NCBI RefSeq assembly: GCF_000710615.1
Contig: NZ_JDTH01000002.1
Location: 1,666,082-1,730,081, forward strand
Reading direction: 5' to 3'
DNA: 64,000 nt
Source: Haladaptatus cibarius D43
GTDB lineage: Archaea > Halobacteriota > Halobacteria > Halobacteriales > Haladaptataceae
Below are positions 26,892-34,265 of this stretch, piece after piece; the stretch's first letter is position 1, and every line of letters starts with the position of its first letter. A model generated the notes under the pieces. That model had not been told where the DNA came from. It saw nothing but the letters and a program-made list of their open reading frames with translations, and made no database searches. The translations under genes were made by a program, and so were the position numbers.

Positions 26892-27086
26892 TTACAGGCG
26901 CGTAACGTTCGTCGCGCGTGGTCCTTTTGGTGCCTGTTCGATGTCGAATTCGATTTCCGTTCCCTCTTCGAGGTCCTCGCCGCCAACGTCTTCCATGTGG
27001 AAGAAAACGTCGTCGTCCGCGTCCTCAGTCGAAATGAAACCGTAGCCGCCTGTGTCGTTGAAGAAATCAACGTTACCTTTTGCCAT
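26892..27086 (-). CDS. cspA: Cold shock domain protein, copy 2
   Basis: 64 residues, nearly identical to the gene 213 bases away, including synonymous positions, so the pair is a recent tandem duplication or is kept alike by gene conversion. The promoter differs in detail (CCTTATCC about 33 bases upstream) and the two have separate intergenic regions, so they may respond differently. The 224 bases beyond (27087-27310) show no gene. Confidence 0.95.
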   Translation of the reverse strand: MAKGNVDFFNDTGGYGFISTEDADDDVFFHMEDVGGEDLEEGTEIEFDIEQAPKGPRATNVTRL

Positions 27087-27310
27087 TGCTTCTGAACAGA
27101 ATGCCTTGTACCGGATAAGGCTTGGGAAATCGTTGTCCTCGTTTCGAATTCAGTTGATGATTTTTCGAAATCATCCCATATTCTATACGGACGGCCGCTA
27201 TTTTGGATTTCAATACGGTTCGTCATCGAATCGGTCGATAATTCGGCTCGGAACTACTGTCATCGACAGTTCCATTTTGGTACATCGGGGTGAAGAGTTC
27301 AAGAAAGCAG

Positions 27311-28759
27311 TCAGTCGTCGGAAGCGGAGACACCCGGTCGAAACTTCCGACTGATTGCCTTCCATCTCCCGGTCGAGAACCGATGGTAATTGATGGCCGC
27401 TGGCACCGTCGTCTCCGCTACGAACGACAGATACAGTCCCATAAGGCCGAGCGACGTCGTGGCACCGAGGTAGGCGACGGGAATCGCACAGCCGAACATT
27501 CCGATTATCTGGCTGTAAAACGGCCAGCGAGTGTCACCACTCGCATCGAGCGGCCCCGCAGCAGCACCTTTGACACCCTGTGCCATGACAGCGGCGCAGG
27601 CCGCGTAGACGAGCGCCACAGTGTGTGGCACCACCGACGGGTCTGCCGAATCGCCCACGAACGAGACGGCGATGGGTTCGGCGAACGCGAAGACGATGAC
27701 CGCCGCGACGGCGTAGGTAGCCACCGCAAACAGAATCACGTCCCGTGCGTACTCCTCCGCGTCGAGTTCGTTGCCCGCGCCGAGTTCTTGTCCCACGAGG
27801 CTACTCGACGCCAGTCCGAATCCCCAACCGGGCGTGTTCATCAAGCCCCAGATACGTCGGCTGATGACGTATGCGGCAACGACGTTTTGGCCGAACAGCG
27901 CGACGATGGCCAACATCGGGAACTTGGCGACGGTCCACACCATGTTGCGCCCGACGACCGGCAGACCGATGTGAACCAACTGCCGAATCGTGTCGCCATC
28001 GACGTACTTGGCGGCAGGATTCACCTGCACCGGCAGTTCGCCAGCAATCGGAAGTCGGCCAGCGACCAGCCCCAGAGCGAACGCCGCGGTGACGACCACG
28101 TTCGCCAGCACGGTACCCCACGCCGCGCCAGCGACACCCCAGCCGAGGGGAAAGACGAGCAGGCCACTCAAGACGATGTTCGAAATCGCACCGCCCGAAC
28201 GAACCAGCATCGGCGTCCACGAATCGTCCATGCCGATGTAGATGCGACTGCCGATGAGGTTGAGTCCCGCAAACGGCACGCCGATGGCGAGAATTTGCAA
28301 GTACGTTGCCCCCATCTCGACTGTCGTTTCGTTGCCAGTCATCAACGAGATGAGTTCCGTCGGAAACAGCCAGAAGAGGCAGGCAACCGGGAGCGTCACC
28401 GCGAGGACGAGCGCGGCACTCGACCGAATCGCCTGCCCGAGTTCGTCGAACGCCCCCGCGCCGTAGCGTTGTGAAACAAGCGCAATCGTCCCCCCGGCGA
28501 ATCCGCCCCCGAGAGAAAACGCGATACCCCAGTACGGGGAGGCGAATCCGACGCCCGCAATCGCCGCCGGGCCGACGGCGATTCCGACAAATGCCACGTC
28601 CACCGCATTTTTCGACATCCGAGCAAGTCCTGTGACGATGCGCGGCCACGCCAAATCCGTCGTTCTGCGGACGCGTTTGGGGTTAACGAGGCCTGCGCGA
28701 GCGAGCGCGAGGCCGATTGCGAGGATGGTTAGCCGGACGGGGTTCGGGAAACGGGGCAC
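27311..28759 (-). CDS. MATE family efflux transporter
   Basis: About 482 residues with 12 TM helices from a GTG start at 28759 (VPRFPNPVRLTILAIG). An ATG at 28897 is in frame but would run over the next gene and through the probable promoter. Family segments are NAVDVAFVGIAVGPAAIAG, LVSQRYGAGAFDELG, IYIGMDDSWTPMLVR, and the second-half SSSLVGQELGAG. MATE pumps export cationic compounds using Na+ or H+. The substrate is unknown. Confidence 0.88.
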   Translation of the reverse strand: MPRFPNPVRLTILAIGLALARAGLVNPKRVRRTTDLAWPRIVTGLARMSKNAVDVAFVGIAVGPAAIAGVGFASPYWGIAFSLGGGFAGGTIALVSQRYGAGAFDELGQAIRSSAALVLAVTLPVACLFWLFPTELISLMTGNETTVEMGATYLQILAIGVPFAGLNLIGSRIYIGMDDSWTPMLVRSGGAISNIVLSGLLVFPLGWGVAGAAWGTVLANVVVTAAFALGLVAGRLPIAGELPVQVNPAAKYVDGDTIRQLVHIGLPVVGRNMVWTVAKFPMLAIVALFGQNVVAAYVISRRIWGLMNTPGWGFGLASSSLVGQELGAGNELDAEEYARDVILFAVATYAVAAVIVFAFAEPIAVSFVGDSADPSVVPHTVALVYAACAAVMAQGVKGAAAGPLDASGDTRWPFYSQIIGMFGCAIPVAYLGATTSLGLMGLYLSFVAETTVPAAINYHRFSTGRWKAISRKFRPGVSASDD

Positions 28760-28863
28760 GACTCTGTGGTATTTCGAATCGAAAGTAAAGTTCTTTTCAT
28801 ATCCGGTAAAGGAGGGTGGTGTTTCCGCGAGAGACAGGGGGTCGTTTGCCAGTTGCGGGCCGG

Positions 28864-29388
28864 TCAATCTGAGAGCGAGAGCTTCATGAAGTTCCAATTT
28901 TCTCGAATCGTTGGCGGTGCTTGCGTTCCGTCGTATGGTTCCGTAAACTCGAATCCGAGGTCACGGTACAATGACTGTGCCTTCTCGTGAAATGGCGATA
29001 CGCCCAATCGGAGTGTTTCGTACCCGTCTGCGTCCGCTTCTCTGCGCATCGCTTCCATGAGTTTTCGGCCGAGTCCTTCGCCTCTGTAGGCTGGTTTCAC
29101 GTACAGTCGCTTCACCTCGGCAGTCGTTTCGTCTAGTTGCTTTAGCTGCACCGAGCCCGCGATTTCGTCGTCGAGAAACGCGAGGAAGAGCGGTTCCGTG
29201 ATAGTCGCCGATTCGAGTCTGTTAAGGTCACCCGTTACGATTTCCTCGACGCTCGCACCGAAATCGTCGTCATCGAACCATTCTTGCCCTTGTTCGTTGG
29301 CTCTGGTGAAATATTCTCGAAGGAGGTTGCGAAGTTCGGTTTCGTGTCCGTGAATTTCTGTCCGGACGATGGAGGTGGTAAAATCCAT
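28864..29388 (-). CDS. GNAT family N-acetyltransferase
   Basis: 174 residues. Acetyl-CoA-binding motif A is VKPAYRGEGLGRKLMEAMRRE (Q/RxxGxG/A pattern), preceded by AEVKRLYV and followed by LRLGVSPFHEKAQSLYRDLGF, which is motif B of the GNAT fold. The acceptor is not predictable. Upstream of the MATE gene on the same strand. Confidence 0.87.
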   Translation of the reverse strand: MDFTTSIVRTEIHGHETELRNLLREYFTRANEQGQEWFDDDDFGASVEEIVTGDLNRLESATITEPLFLAFLDDEIAGSVQLKQLDETTAEVKRLYVKPAYRGEGLGRKLMEAMRREADADGYETLRLGVSPFHEKAQSLYRDLGFEFTEPYDGTQAPPTIRENWNFMKLSLSD

Positions 29389-29603
29389 GAGCTACGTATT
29401 TCTGTCTAGTAGTCAGTGTATCAAACCGTTTTTGCTCGCTCTCTCCGATATCCTATCTGATGACAGTGGACGCGGTCATCCTCCTCGAAAAAGCCAGATA
29501 TGCGATACTGGCATTGATTTTTGTGAGGAATAGCGTGCCCGATTTCAACCCACGGGTACGAGCACAATTCTGACTTGTGAGCGAAACGAGCCACGTCAAA
29601 ATT

Positions 29604-29879
29604 ACAGAAATGCCGCCTCCCGGATTTGAACAACGTCCGAGAACCTACTCTTCGCGCAGAACCTCGGTCTAATTAAAATTCGCTCGGATTCCATATCTGT
29701 TGCTCACGATGTTGTTCGCAACAGAAATGCCGCCTCCCGGATTTGAACCTCGCCAAGACGTTCCGGGATGCTCGCTCCGCTGCGCTTCCGGGCTGCGACT
29801 TGTCTGATTCAAATCGCAGTCGGGTCGCAGATTCACGGCTGACGGCTCACTCGCTACGCTCGTTCGTGTTGTCAGCCGT
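29604..29879 (-). repeat. tRNA-mimic repeat array downstream of tRNA-Phe
   Basis: Two 28-base direct repeats (29604-29631, 29721-29748) start ACAGAAATGCC and contain the last 21 bases of tRNA-Phe. In order away from the tRNA: a perfect 9-bp hairpin ACGGCTGAC/GTCAGCCGT (29835-29879); a unit (29728-29818) whose outer arms are GATTTGAA and TTCAAATC with the shared core AACGTCTTGGCG and CAGACAAGTCGCA on the minus strand; a perfect 7-bp hairpin CTGTTGC/GCAACAG (29697-29724); and a degenerate unit (29611-29690). 29389-29603 has no convincing gene. Confidence 0.75.
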
Positions 29880-29886
29880 AGAATCA

Positions 29887-29960
29887 TGCCGCCTCCCGGA
29901 TTTGAACCGGGGACAGCTCGATCTTCAGTCGAGTGCTCTCCCAGTCTGAGCTAAGGCGGC
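29887..29960 (-). tRNA. tRNA-Phe (GAA)
   Basis: 74-nt cloverleaf read on the minus strand: acceptor GCCGCCT/AGGCGGC, D-arm GCTC/GAGC, anticodon arm CTCGA-CTGAAGA-TCGAG (anticodon GAA), T-arm CCCGG-TTCAAAT-CCGGG, discriminator A. No intron, no encoded CCA. Its 3' half is copied twice downstream. Confidence 0.97.
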
Positions 29961-30095
29961 GCGTTTGGACGGAGGGGGATGGGACAAAAAAGGATTTCGA
30001 AATGCGCCGGAGGGCGGCCGGAAGGCGAAACCACGGCGACAGCGTTCCAAACTGCGGTCGAAAGCCATTTATGCCGTATCATGTCAGTAGTACGC

Positions 30096-30203
30096 ATGGG
30101 AGAACGCGCCTGCTATTTGGAGTTCTGTCCTGCGTGCGACGCGCAGGTGACGATGGTGGACGAGGAGTGTCCCGACTGCGGAACGTCGCTGGTTGAAAAT
30201 TGA
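30096..30203 (+). CDS. Small zinc finger protein (CPxC...CPDCG)
   Basis: 35 residues: MGERACYLEFCPACDAQ then ECPDCGTSLVEN, i.e. two CPxC knuckles forming one rubredoxin-like zinc site. Haloarchaea encode many such one-domain zinc microproteins, some with regulatory phenotypes. An alternative in-frame ATG at 30081 adds five residues, but the TATA-like CATTTATG at 30066-30073 fits a leaderless start at 30096. Confidence 0.75.
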   Translation: MGERACYLEFCPACDAQVTMVDEECPDCGTSLVEN

Positions 30204-30294
30204 TGTTCTAACTGCTTGTTCCGCTCGAGACGCCACGGATTGATTATGCTACTTTTTATCATCGTCGCTGTTGACTCCGTGTTTTGGGGGAGCA

Positions 30295-30723
30295 ATGAAC
30301 GATACAGAGTTCGCCAGCCACGAATGGTGGGAAAACTACAAGGAGACGGTGAATAGCGACCCGGAGATGCAAGTCCGGGGTCACGACAAATTCAGCGACA
30401 ACTTCTACGTCGAAATCGGTGAGGAGCGGTTCCTCATCCAAATGCAGAACGGAACCGTACAAGAGATACTGCCGAATCCGGCGTTGAACAACCGGTGGTC
30501 GTTCGGCGTCGAAGGCGACCGCGAGGCGTGGGAGGAGTTCGTTCAAGAGACGCCGCCTGCGTTCAACCACGAAATCGTTGCATCACACTATCGAAGTGCA
30601 GTCAGAAACGAAGACGGCCATCTGATGATGCGAGGAGATAACAAAAAAATATTCCAAAACCTGCGACCGTTCCAGCGCGCGCTCGATTTGATGCGCGTGG
30701 CGAACAACAACGGAGGGAGCTAA
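30295..30723 (+). CDS. SCP2-like sterol-transfer-domain protein
   Basis: 142 residues. A mixed alpha/beta pattern with KFSDNFYVEIGEERFLIQMQNGTVQEI and a C-terminal helix resembles small SCP2-type lipid-binding domains, though this is weak by eye. The start ATG at 30295 follows TTTTTATC near 30254. Its stop precedes the alpha/beta hydrolase start by one base, so they are a translationally coupled pair and may share a hydrophobic ester substrate (inference). Confidence 0.55.
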   Translation: MNDTEFASHEWWENYKETVNSDPEMQVRGHDKFSDNFYVEIGEERFLIQMQNGTVQEILPNPALNNRWSFGVEGDREAWEEFVQETPPAFNHEIVASHYRSAVRNEDGHLMMRGDNKKIFQNLRPFQRALDLMRVANNNGGS

Positions 30724-30724
30724 C

Positions 30725-31681
30725 ATGGCAGAACAAGGAACCATCGAACCGATTACGGGCAAGTACGTCCACGTCGAAATCGGCGGGGTAGACCACCGAA
30801 TCTACTTCGAGGAGAACGGCCCGGAGGACGGAACGCCGATTCTCTGTCAGCACACTGCTGGCAACAACTGTCAGGAGTGGCGGCACCTCCTCACCGACGA
30901 GGAGATAACCGAGGACTATCGCGTCATCGCACACGACCTCCCGTATCACGGGAAGTCGGTTCCGCCGACCAGTCAGTCGTGGTGGGAGGAAGATTACAAG
31001 ATGACGGGCAAACAGTTCACCGAGACGCTCGTCGCACTTGCCGACGCGCTCGAACTCGAAGACCCGATTTACATGGGGTCGTCGATGGGCGGCAACATCA
31101 CGCTCGAACTGGCCGACTGGTATCCAGACCGGTTCCAAGCCCTCATCGGGTTGGAGTGTGGCGCGCACAGTCCGGGCTTTTACATCGACTGGTTAGACCA
31201 CCCGGAAGTCAACACGACCGAGGTGAACGCCTACTCCTGTTGGGGTCTGATGGCACCGCAGAGTCCGGAAGAAACCCGCCGAGAGACGATGTATCTGTAC
31301 GAACAGGGCGCAAATGGCGTGTTCAAGGGCGACCTGTACTACTACTCGGTTGACCACGACTACCGGGACAAACTCGACCAAGTGAAGGCCGACGAATGTC
31401 CGCTGTACATCGTCAACGGCGAGTACGACTACCTTACCACGCCCGAAGACGGCAAAGAGACGGCGGAAGGTGTCGGCGACGGAGCGGTTGCAGTCGAGAT
31501 GGCCCAAATCGGCCACTTCCCGATGAGCGAGCATCCCGAACTGTTCAACGCCTACCTGAAAGAGATTCTCGGGGACATTACGGGCGACCGAGAGGGTGAC
31601 CTCCCGAGCGTTCTCACGCCCGATGATGTCGGAATCGAACTCCATCCACCCGCCCCAGCGCGGGAAAAATCGGCGGAGTAA
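30725..31681 (+). CDS. Alpha/beta hydrolase
   Basis: 318 residues. Alpha/beta-hydrolase fold with oxyanion region PILCQHTAGNNCQEWRHLL, nucleophile elbow MGSSMGGNITLE (Ser near residue 119), acid in YIVNGEYDYLTTPED, and the catalytic His in QIGHFPMSEHPE near residue 262. Similar enzymes hydrolyse esters or C-C bonds in aromatic degradation. It is the second gene of the unit with the SCP2-like protein. Confidence 0.85.
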   Translation: MAEQGTIEPITGKYVHVEIGGVDHRIYFEENGPEDGTPILCQHTAGNNCQEWRHLLTDEEITEDYRVIAHDLPYHGKSVPPTSQSWWEEDYKMTGKQFTETLVALADALELEDPIYMGSSMGGNITLELADWYPDRFQALIGLECGAHSPGFYIDWLDHPEVNTTEVNAYSCWGLMAPQSPEETRRETMYLYEQGANGVFKGDLYYYSVDHDYRDKLDQVKADECPLYIVNGEYDYLTTPEDGKETAEGVGDGAVAVEMAQIGHFPMSEHPELFNAYLKEILGDITGDREGDLPSVLTPDDVGIELHPPAPAREKSAE

Positions 31682-31801
31682 TCGACGACGCACCACGAAA
31701 TATTTCTTTCATCAAAAATCTATCACCGACGCGGTAAGCGGTGAATACCGCGAGCGGGGGAAAGCTTATACCTACACGGTTCTGCACTCCCGATATACCC
31801 A

Positions 31802-31939
31802 ATGGTGCAAGAAAACACCGAAGAATGGGGCGATTGTTTGGAACGCGAAATCGACGGCGGCGTCGAGTTCTACGACCCCGAAAACGATGAAGCCTGGATT
31901 TGGTCCGATGCCGGTATCGAACTCTCGTGGGAAGCGTAA
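31802..31939 (+). CDS. Small acidic protein (DUF7331-like)
   Basis: 45 residues from ATG 31802: starts MVQENTEEWGDCLEREIDGG, ends GIELSWEA, with four tryptophans and a YDPENDEAWIW core. From memory this resembles a Halobacteria-only microprotein family annotated DUF7331. A TATA-like CTTATACC at 31765-31772 lies about 33 bases upstream. Function unknown. Confidence 0.65.
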   Translation: MVQENTEEWGDCLEREIDGGVEFYDPENDEAWIWSDAGIELSWEA

Positions 31940-32337
31940 CATCCTCCGAACCCAGAAGGCGAGGGTTTAGCCTTGCATTTTCCAGAAGCGTTCGTCGCAC
32001 TGGAACGCCGACAGCAGTCATGAACTACGTATTCTCAGGAGAGATAACGGATTCGAGATGGGGTGAGCAACAACTGGTTTTGTGGATTTGTGGAGTGGCG
32101 TTGATTAGAAAATCCAAGCGGAGAGATGCCGAGGGCTCGGAGCCTCAACTACTCTTTTAACTCGTCGTCGGGGAAAACAGTAAAGCGACCTGTATTTTGA
32201 CGTTCTACGCAATCATTTATCGAATCCATACAAGAAATTATTTATCCAGTCAGTTGAGTGGAAGGTAATAACGGCAGTACACTCATCGACGCATTCAGTG
32301 CGAATTGCTCGAACTGACACACCCTGTTCTCATTCCA
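31940..32337. other. Intergenic region without recognised gene
   Basis: 398 bases. No persuasive frame. It contains an AT-rich box AAATTATTTATCC (32233-32245) about 95 bases before the GT-C gene, and an AGGGCTCGGAGCCTC palindrome-like stretch (32131-32145) before CTCTTTTAAC that may end the upstream transcript. Confidence 0.4.
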
Positions 32338-33381
32338 ATGCACGTACTTAGCTCGAAACGAGAAACGCTTGAGTCATCTACGTTCATCGTTCCGGCATTC
32401 GTTCTGCTCGGCGTTCTCGAAACGATGAACCGGTACATGCGGATTCAAGCCGGCGCGCAGCAACCCCACGTTGACGTGCGGTGTTGTTGGCGTCCGCTCG
32501 CGGAGGCGGTACTCGCCGGAAAACCCATTTACGTGCGGCCAGCGGTGGACAACAAACCACCGCTGTTCGAACTGCTCAATATCGCTGTCGCCGCAACTGG
32601 GCAGTATCTGCTCGTATTTTTCGTCTTAGTCGGGTTCGCAAACGCCGCCATCGCAATCCTTCTCTGGCGAATCTGCGCACAGCGCGATGCCTCCCGCGTC
32701 GGGATGGTGGCAGGACTGTTGTTCCTGACGAGCGTCCCCGCCGCCGGTGGAACCGTCGTGAACGTCCGTTCGTTCGCAATTGCGGGCATCCTCCTCTCAC
32801 TCTCGGTTCACCATCCAGTGGCACGCGGCGCGACTATCGCGGCCGCGGGACTCTTCTCTCAACACGCAGTGTTCGCCATTCCGGCGCTGGCCTACGACCG
32901 TCTCCGAAAACTCGACCGCGATTCGGGCATCAGATGGCTGGCGTCGTTCAGCATCGCCGGAATCGGCGTCGTCGCCGTCACGTTCGCGCTCGTGTACGCA
33001 GTGTGGGGGCAGGCCTCGTTCAACGGCGCGATTTACTGGTCGTTCGGGGCCGCGGAGAAGTACACGACGAATCCGGTCGTTCCATCACTCATCGGCGACA
33101 CGAGTCGCTGGATGAACGCGCTCTACCGCGAAGCTCTCAAGCATCTCGTCCTCATCGTCCCCGCGACGATTGTTGCCCAGTTGGCACTCTCCACACGAGA
33201 CGCCGAACGTCCTGCCCTTTCGACGAATGCGCCTATACTAACAACCGCACTCCTTGCGCTCTCAATGACAGCACCACTGTTCGTGCGCGCCTATCGAGCG
33301 TACTGGCTCTATCCGCTTCCGTTTCTCGCCCTGCTCGCTTCCGTGGGGTATCAGGAGTTCTTCAAGGTCGCGAAGGAGTGA
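32338..33381 (+). CDS. Polytopic membrane protein, GT-C glycosyltransferase-like
   Basis: 347 residues from ATG 32338 (MHVLSSKRETLESS); a TTG at 32305 is also possible. About ten TM helices. The first extracellular loop has DVRCCWRPLAEAVLAGKPIYVRPAVDNKPPLF, the pattern of dolichol-phosphate-sugar-dependent mannosyltransferases with an early acidic residue and a K-P-P motif. It would transfer a lipid-linked sugar outside the membrane. The TTNP and SRWM loop may contact substrate. Acceptor unknown. Confidence 0.7.
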   Translation: MHVLSSKRETLESSTFIVPAFVLLGVLETMNRYMRIQAGAQQPHVDVRCCWRPLAEAVLAGKPIYVRPAVDNKPPLFELLNIAVAATGQYLLVFFVLVGFANAAIAILLWRICAQRDASRVGMVAGLLFLTSVPAAGGTVVNVRSFAIAGILLSLSVHHPVARGATIAAAGLFSQHAVFAIPALAYDRLRKLDRDSGIRWLASFSIAGIGVVAVTFALVYAVWGQASFNGAIYWSFGAAEKYTTNPVVPSLIGDTSRWMNALYREALKHLVLIVPATIVAQLALSTRDAERPALSTNAPILTTALLALSMTAPLFVRAYRAYWLYPLPFLALLASVGYQEFFKVAKE

Positions 33382-33439
33382 ATAGGGAAGCGAGCAGGTG
33401 ACTCGCTCCGCTCGTCACCTTGCATCGCGCAGAATTTCA

Positions 33440-33702
33440 TGGGTTCGGGTGGATTCGAACCACGCCAAGACGTTTCGGGTCGCTCACTACGTTCGCTCCC
33501 GGGGGTGCGACTTGTCTGGTTCAATCGCCCTCGGAACAGTTTTGTGACTCACGAAGAAGTTCGTCGCAAAACAGTGGGTTCGGGCGGATTCGAACCACGT
33601 CCAGACGTACTCACTTCGTTCCGTGCGTCTGGCCTACCTCGAACCGCCCGAACGCTTCCTTTTCGTGGCACGAGGTTCGCTTCGCTCACCGTGATGTGCC
33701 AC
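33440..33702 (-). repeat. tRNA-mimic repeat array downstream of tRNA-Val
   Basis: The clearest array. Away from the tRNA: a 7-bp perfect hairpin GTGGCAC/GTGCCAC (33665-33702); unit b (33575-33653) whose outer arms GTTCGGGCGG and CCGCCCGAAC pair perfectly and whose inner stem is CCAGACG/CGTCTGG; a hairpin GTTTTGTGAC/GTCGCAAAAC (33538-33573, 9 of 10 pairs); and unit c (33440-33530) with core CAGACAAGTCGCA and AAACGTCTTGGCG on the minus strand. Both units contain 22 bases matching the 3' end of tRNA-Val (one mismatch in unit c). Confidence 0.8.
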
Positions 33703-33712
33703 AAAAATCCAG

Positions 33713-33786
33713 TGGGTTCGGGCGGATTCGAACCACCGACCTCGGCCTTGTAAAGGCCGCGTCATAACCAACTAGACCACGAACCC
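33713..33786 (-). tRNA. tRNA-Val (TAC)
   Basis: 74-nt cloverleaf on the minus strand: acceptor GGGTTCG/CGAACCC, anticodon arm CGGCC-TTTACAA-GGCCG (anticodon TAC), T-arm closing around GGTTCGAATCC, discriminator A. No intron. Its 3' 22 bases recur twice downstream. Confidence 0.97.
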
Positions 33787-33871
33787 GTACCCAGGAAAAG
33801 TTGCTCCGGGGGAATAACTGTTACTTTCTCGTTTTCGTAACGACTACCACACCCGGTAGCAAATCGCAGGT

Positions 33872-34141
33872 ATGGACGACTCGCTCCCCGCGCTCGGCGA
33901 GCAAGACGGCTGGAAGGTAGACGAGTTCGCCGCCCGCGTTCACTACCGCGGCGCGGACGACTACTACAGCATCGAATACTACGAACCCAGCCACTGCGTG
34001 CTGTACTGGAAAGTCAAAGGCGACGGCGACGTGGCGGTTCCAGTCGGAAGGGGGACGGTTCCGGAACCGCTCCGCGAGCGAGTTCGACAGGATTTGGACG
34101 CCGCGGGAATCGACCCCGAAGTCGAAGCCCGCGACCTCTGA
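33872..34141 (+). CDS. Conserved haloarchaeal hypothetical protein
   Basis: 89 residues, acidic and single-domain, with YYSIEYYEPSHCVLYWKVKGDG strands and a C-terminal helix LRERVRQDLDAAGIDPEVEA. Looks like a small soluble fold; I recognise it as Halobacteria-type but cannot name a family. The start ATG at 33872 follows a long untranscribed gap after the tRNA. Confidence 0.65.
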   Translation: MDDSLPALGEQDGWKVDEFAARVHYRGADDYYSIEYYEPSHCVLYWKVKGDGDVAVPVGRGTVPEPLRERVRQDLDAAGIDPEVEARDL

Positions 34142-34265
34142 GCGAAGTGAATCGCCCAGAACAGTTATTCACTCGGCAATCACACAGTCGAAAGCCGGGT
34201 TTTCGTTCTTCTTCGAAACGGTGTTTCGGTTCGTAGGAAACTCTTATCAATCCGGTGTCCCATTT

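Noticed and set aside
29421-29633. 70-codon minus frame beginning inside a tRNA-Phe-like repeat
   Set aside because: It starts in the repeat and its content is irregular, so a chance frame is more likely.
31900-32160. 86-codon frame overlapping the small acidic protein gene
   Set aside because: Out of frame with the convincing 45-residue protein, no TATA at a suitable distance, and low-quality composition.
33440-33702. Possible CRISPR array at the tRNA-Val repeats
   Set aside because: Repeats are tRNA 3'-end copies at unequal spacing with structured, not unique, spacers, and no cas genes are near.
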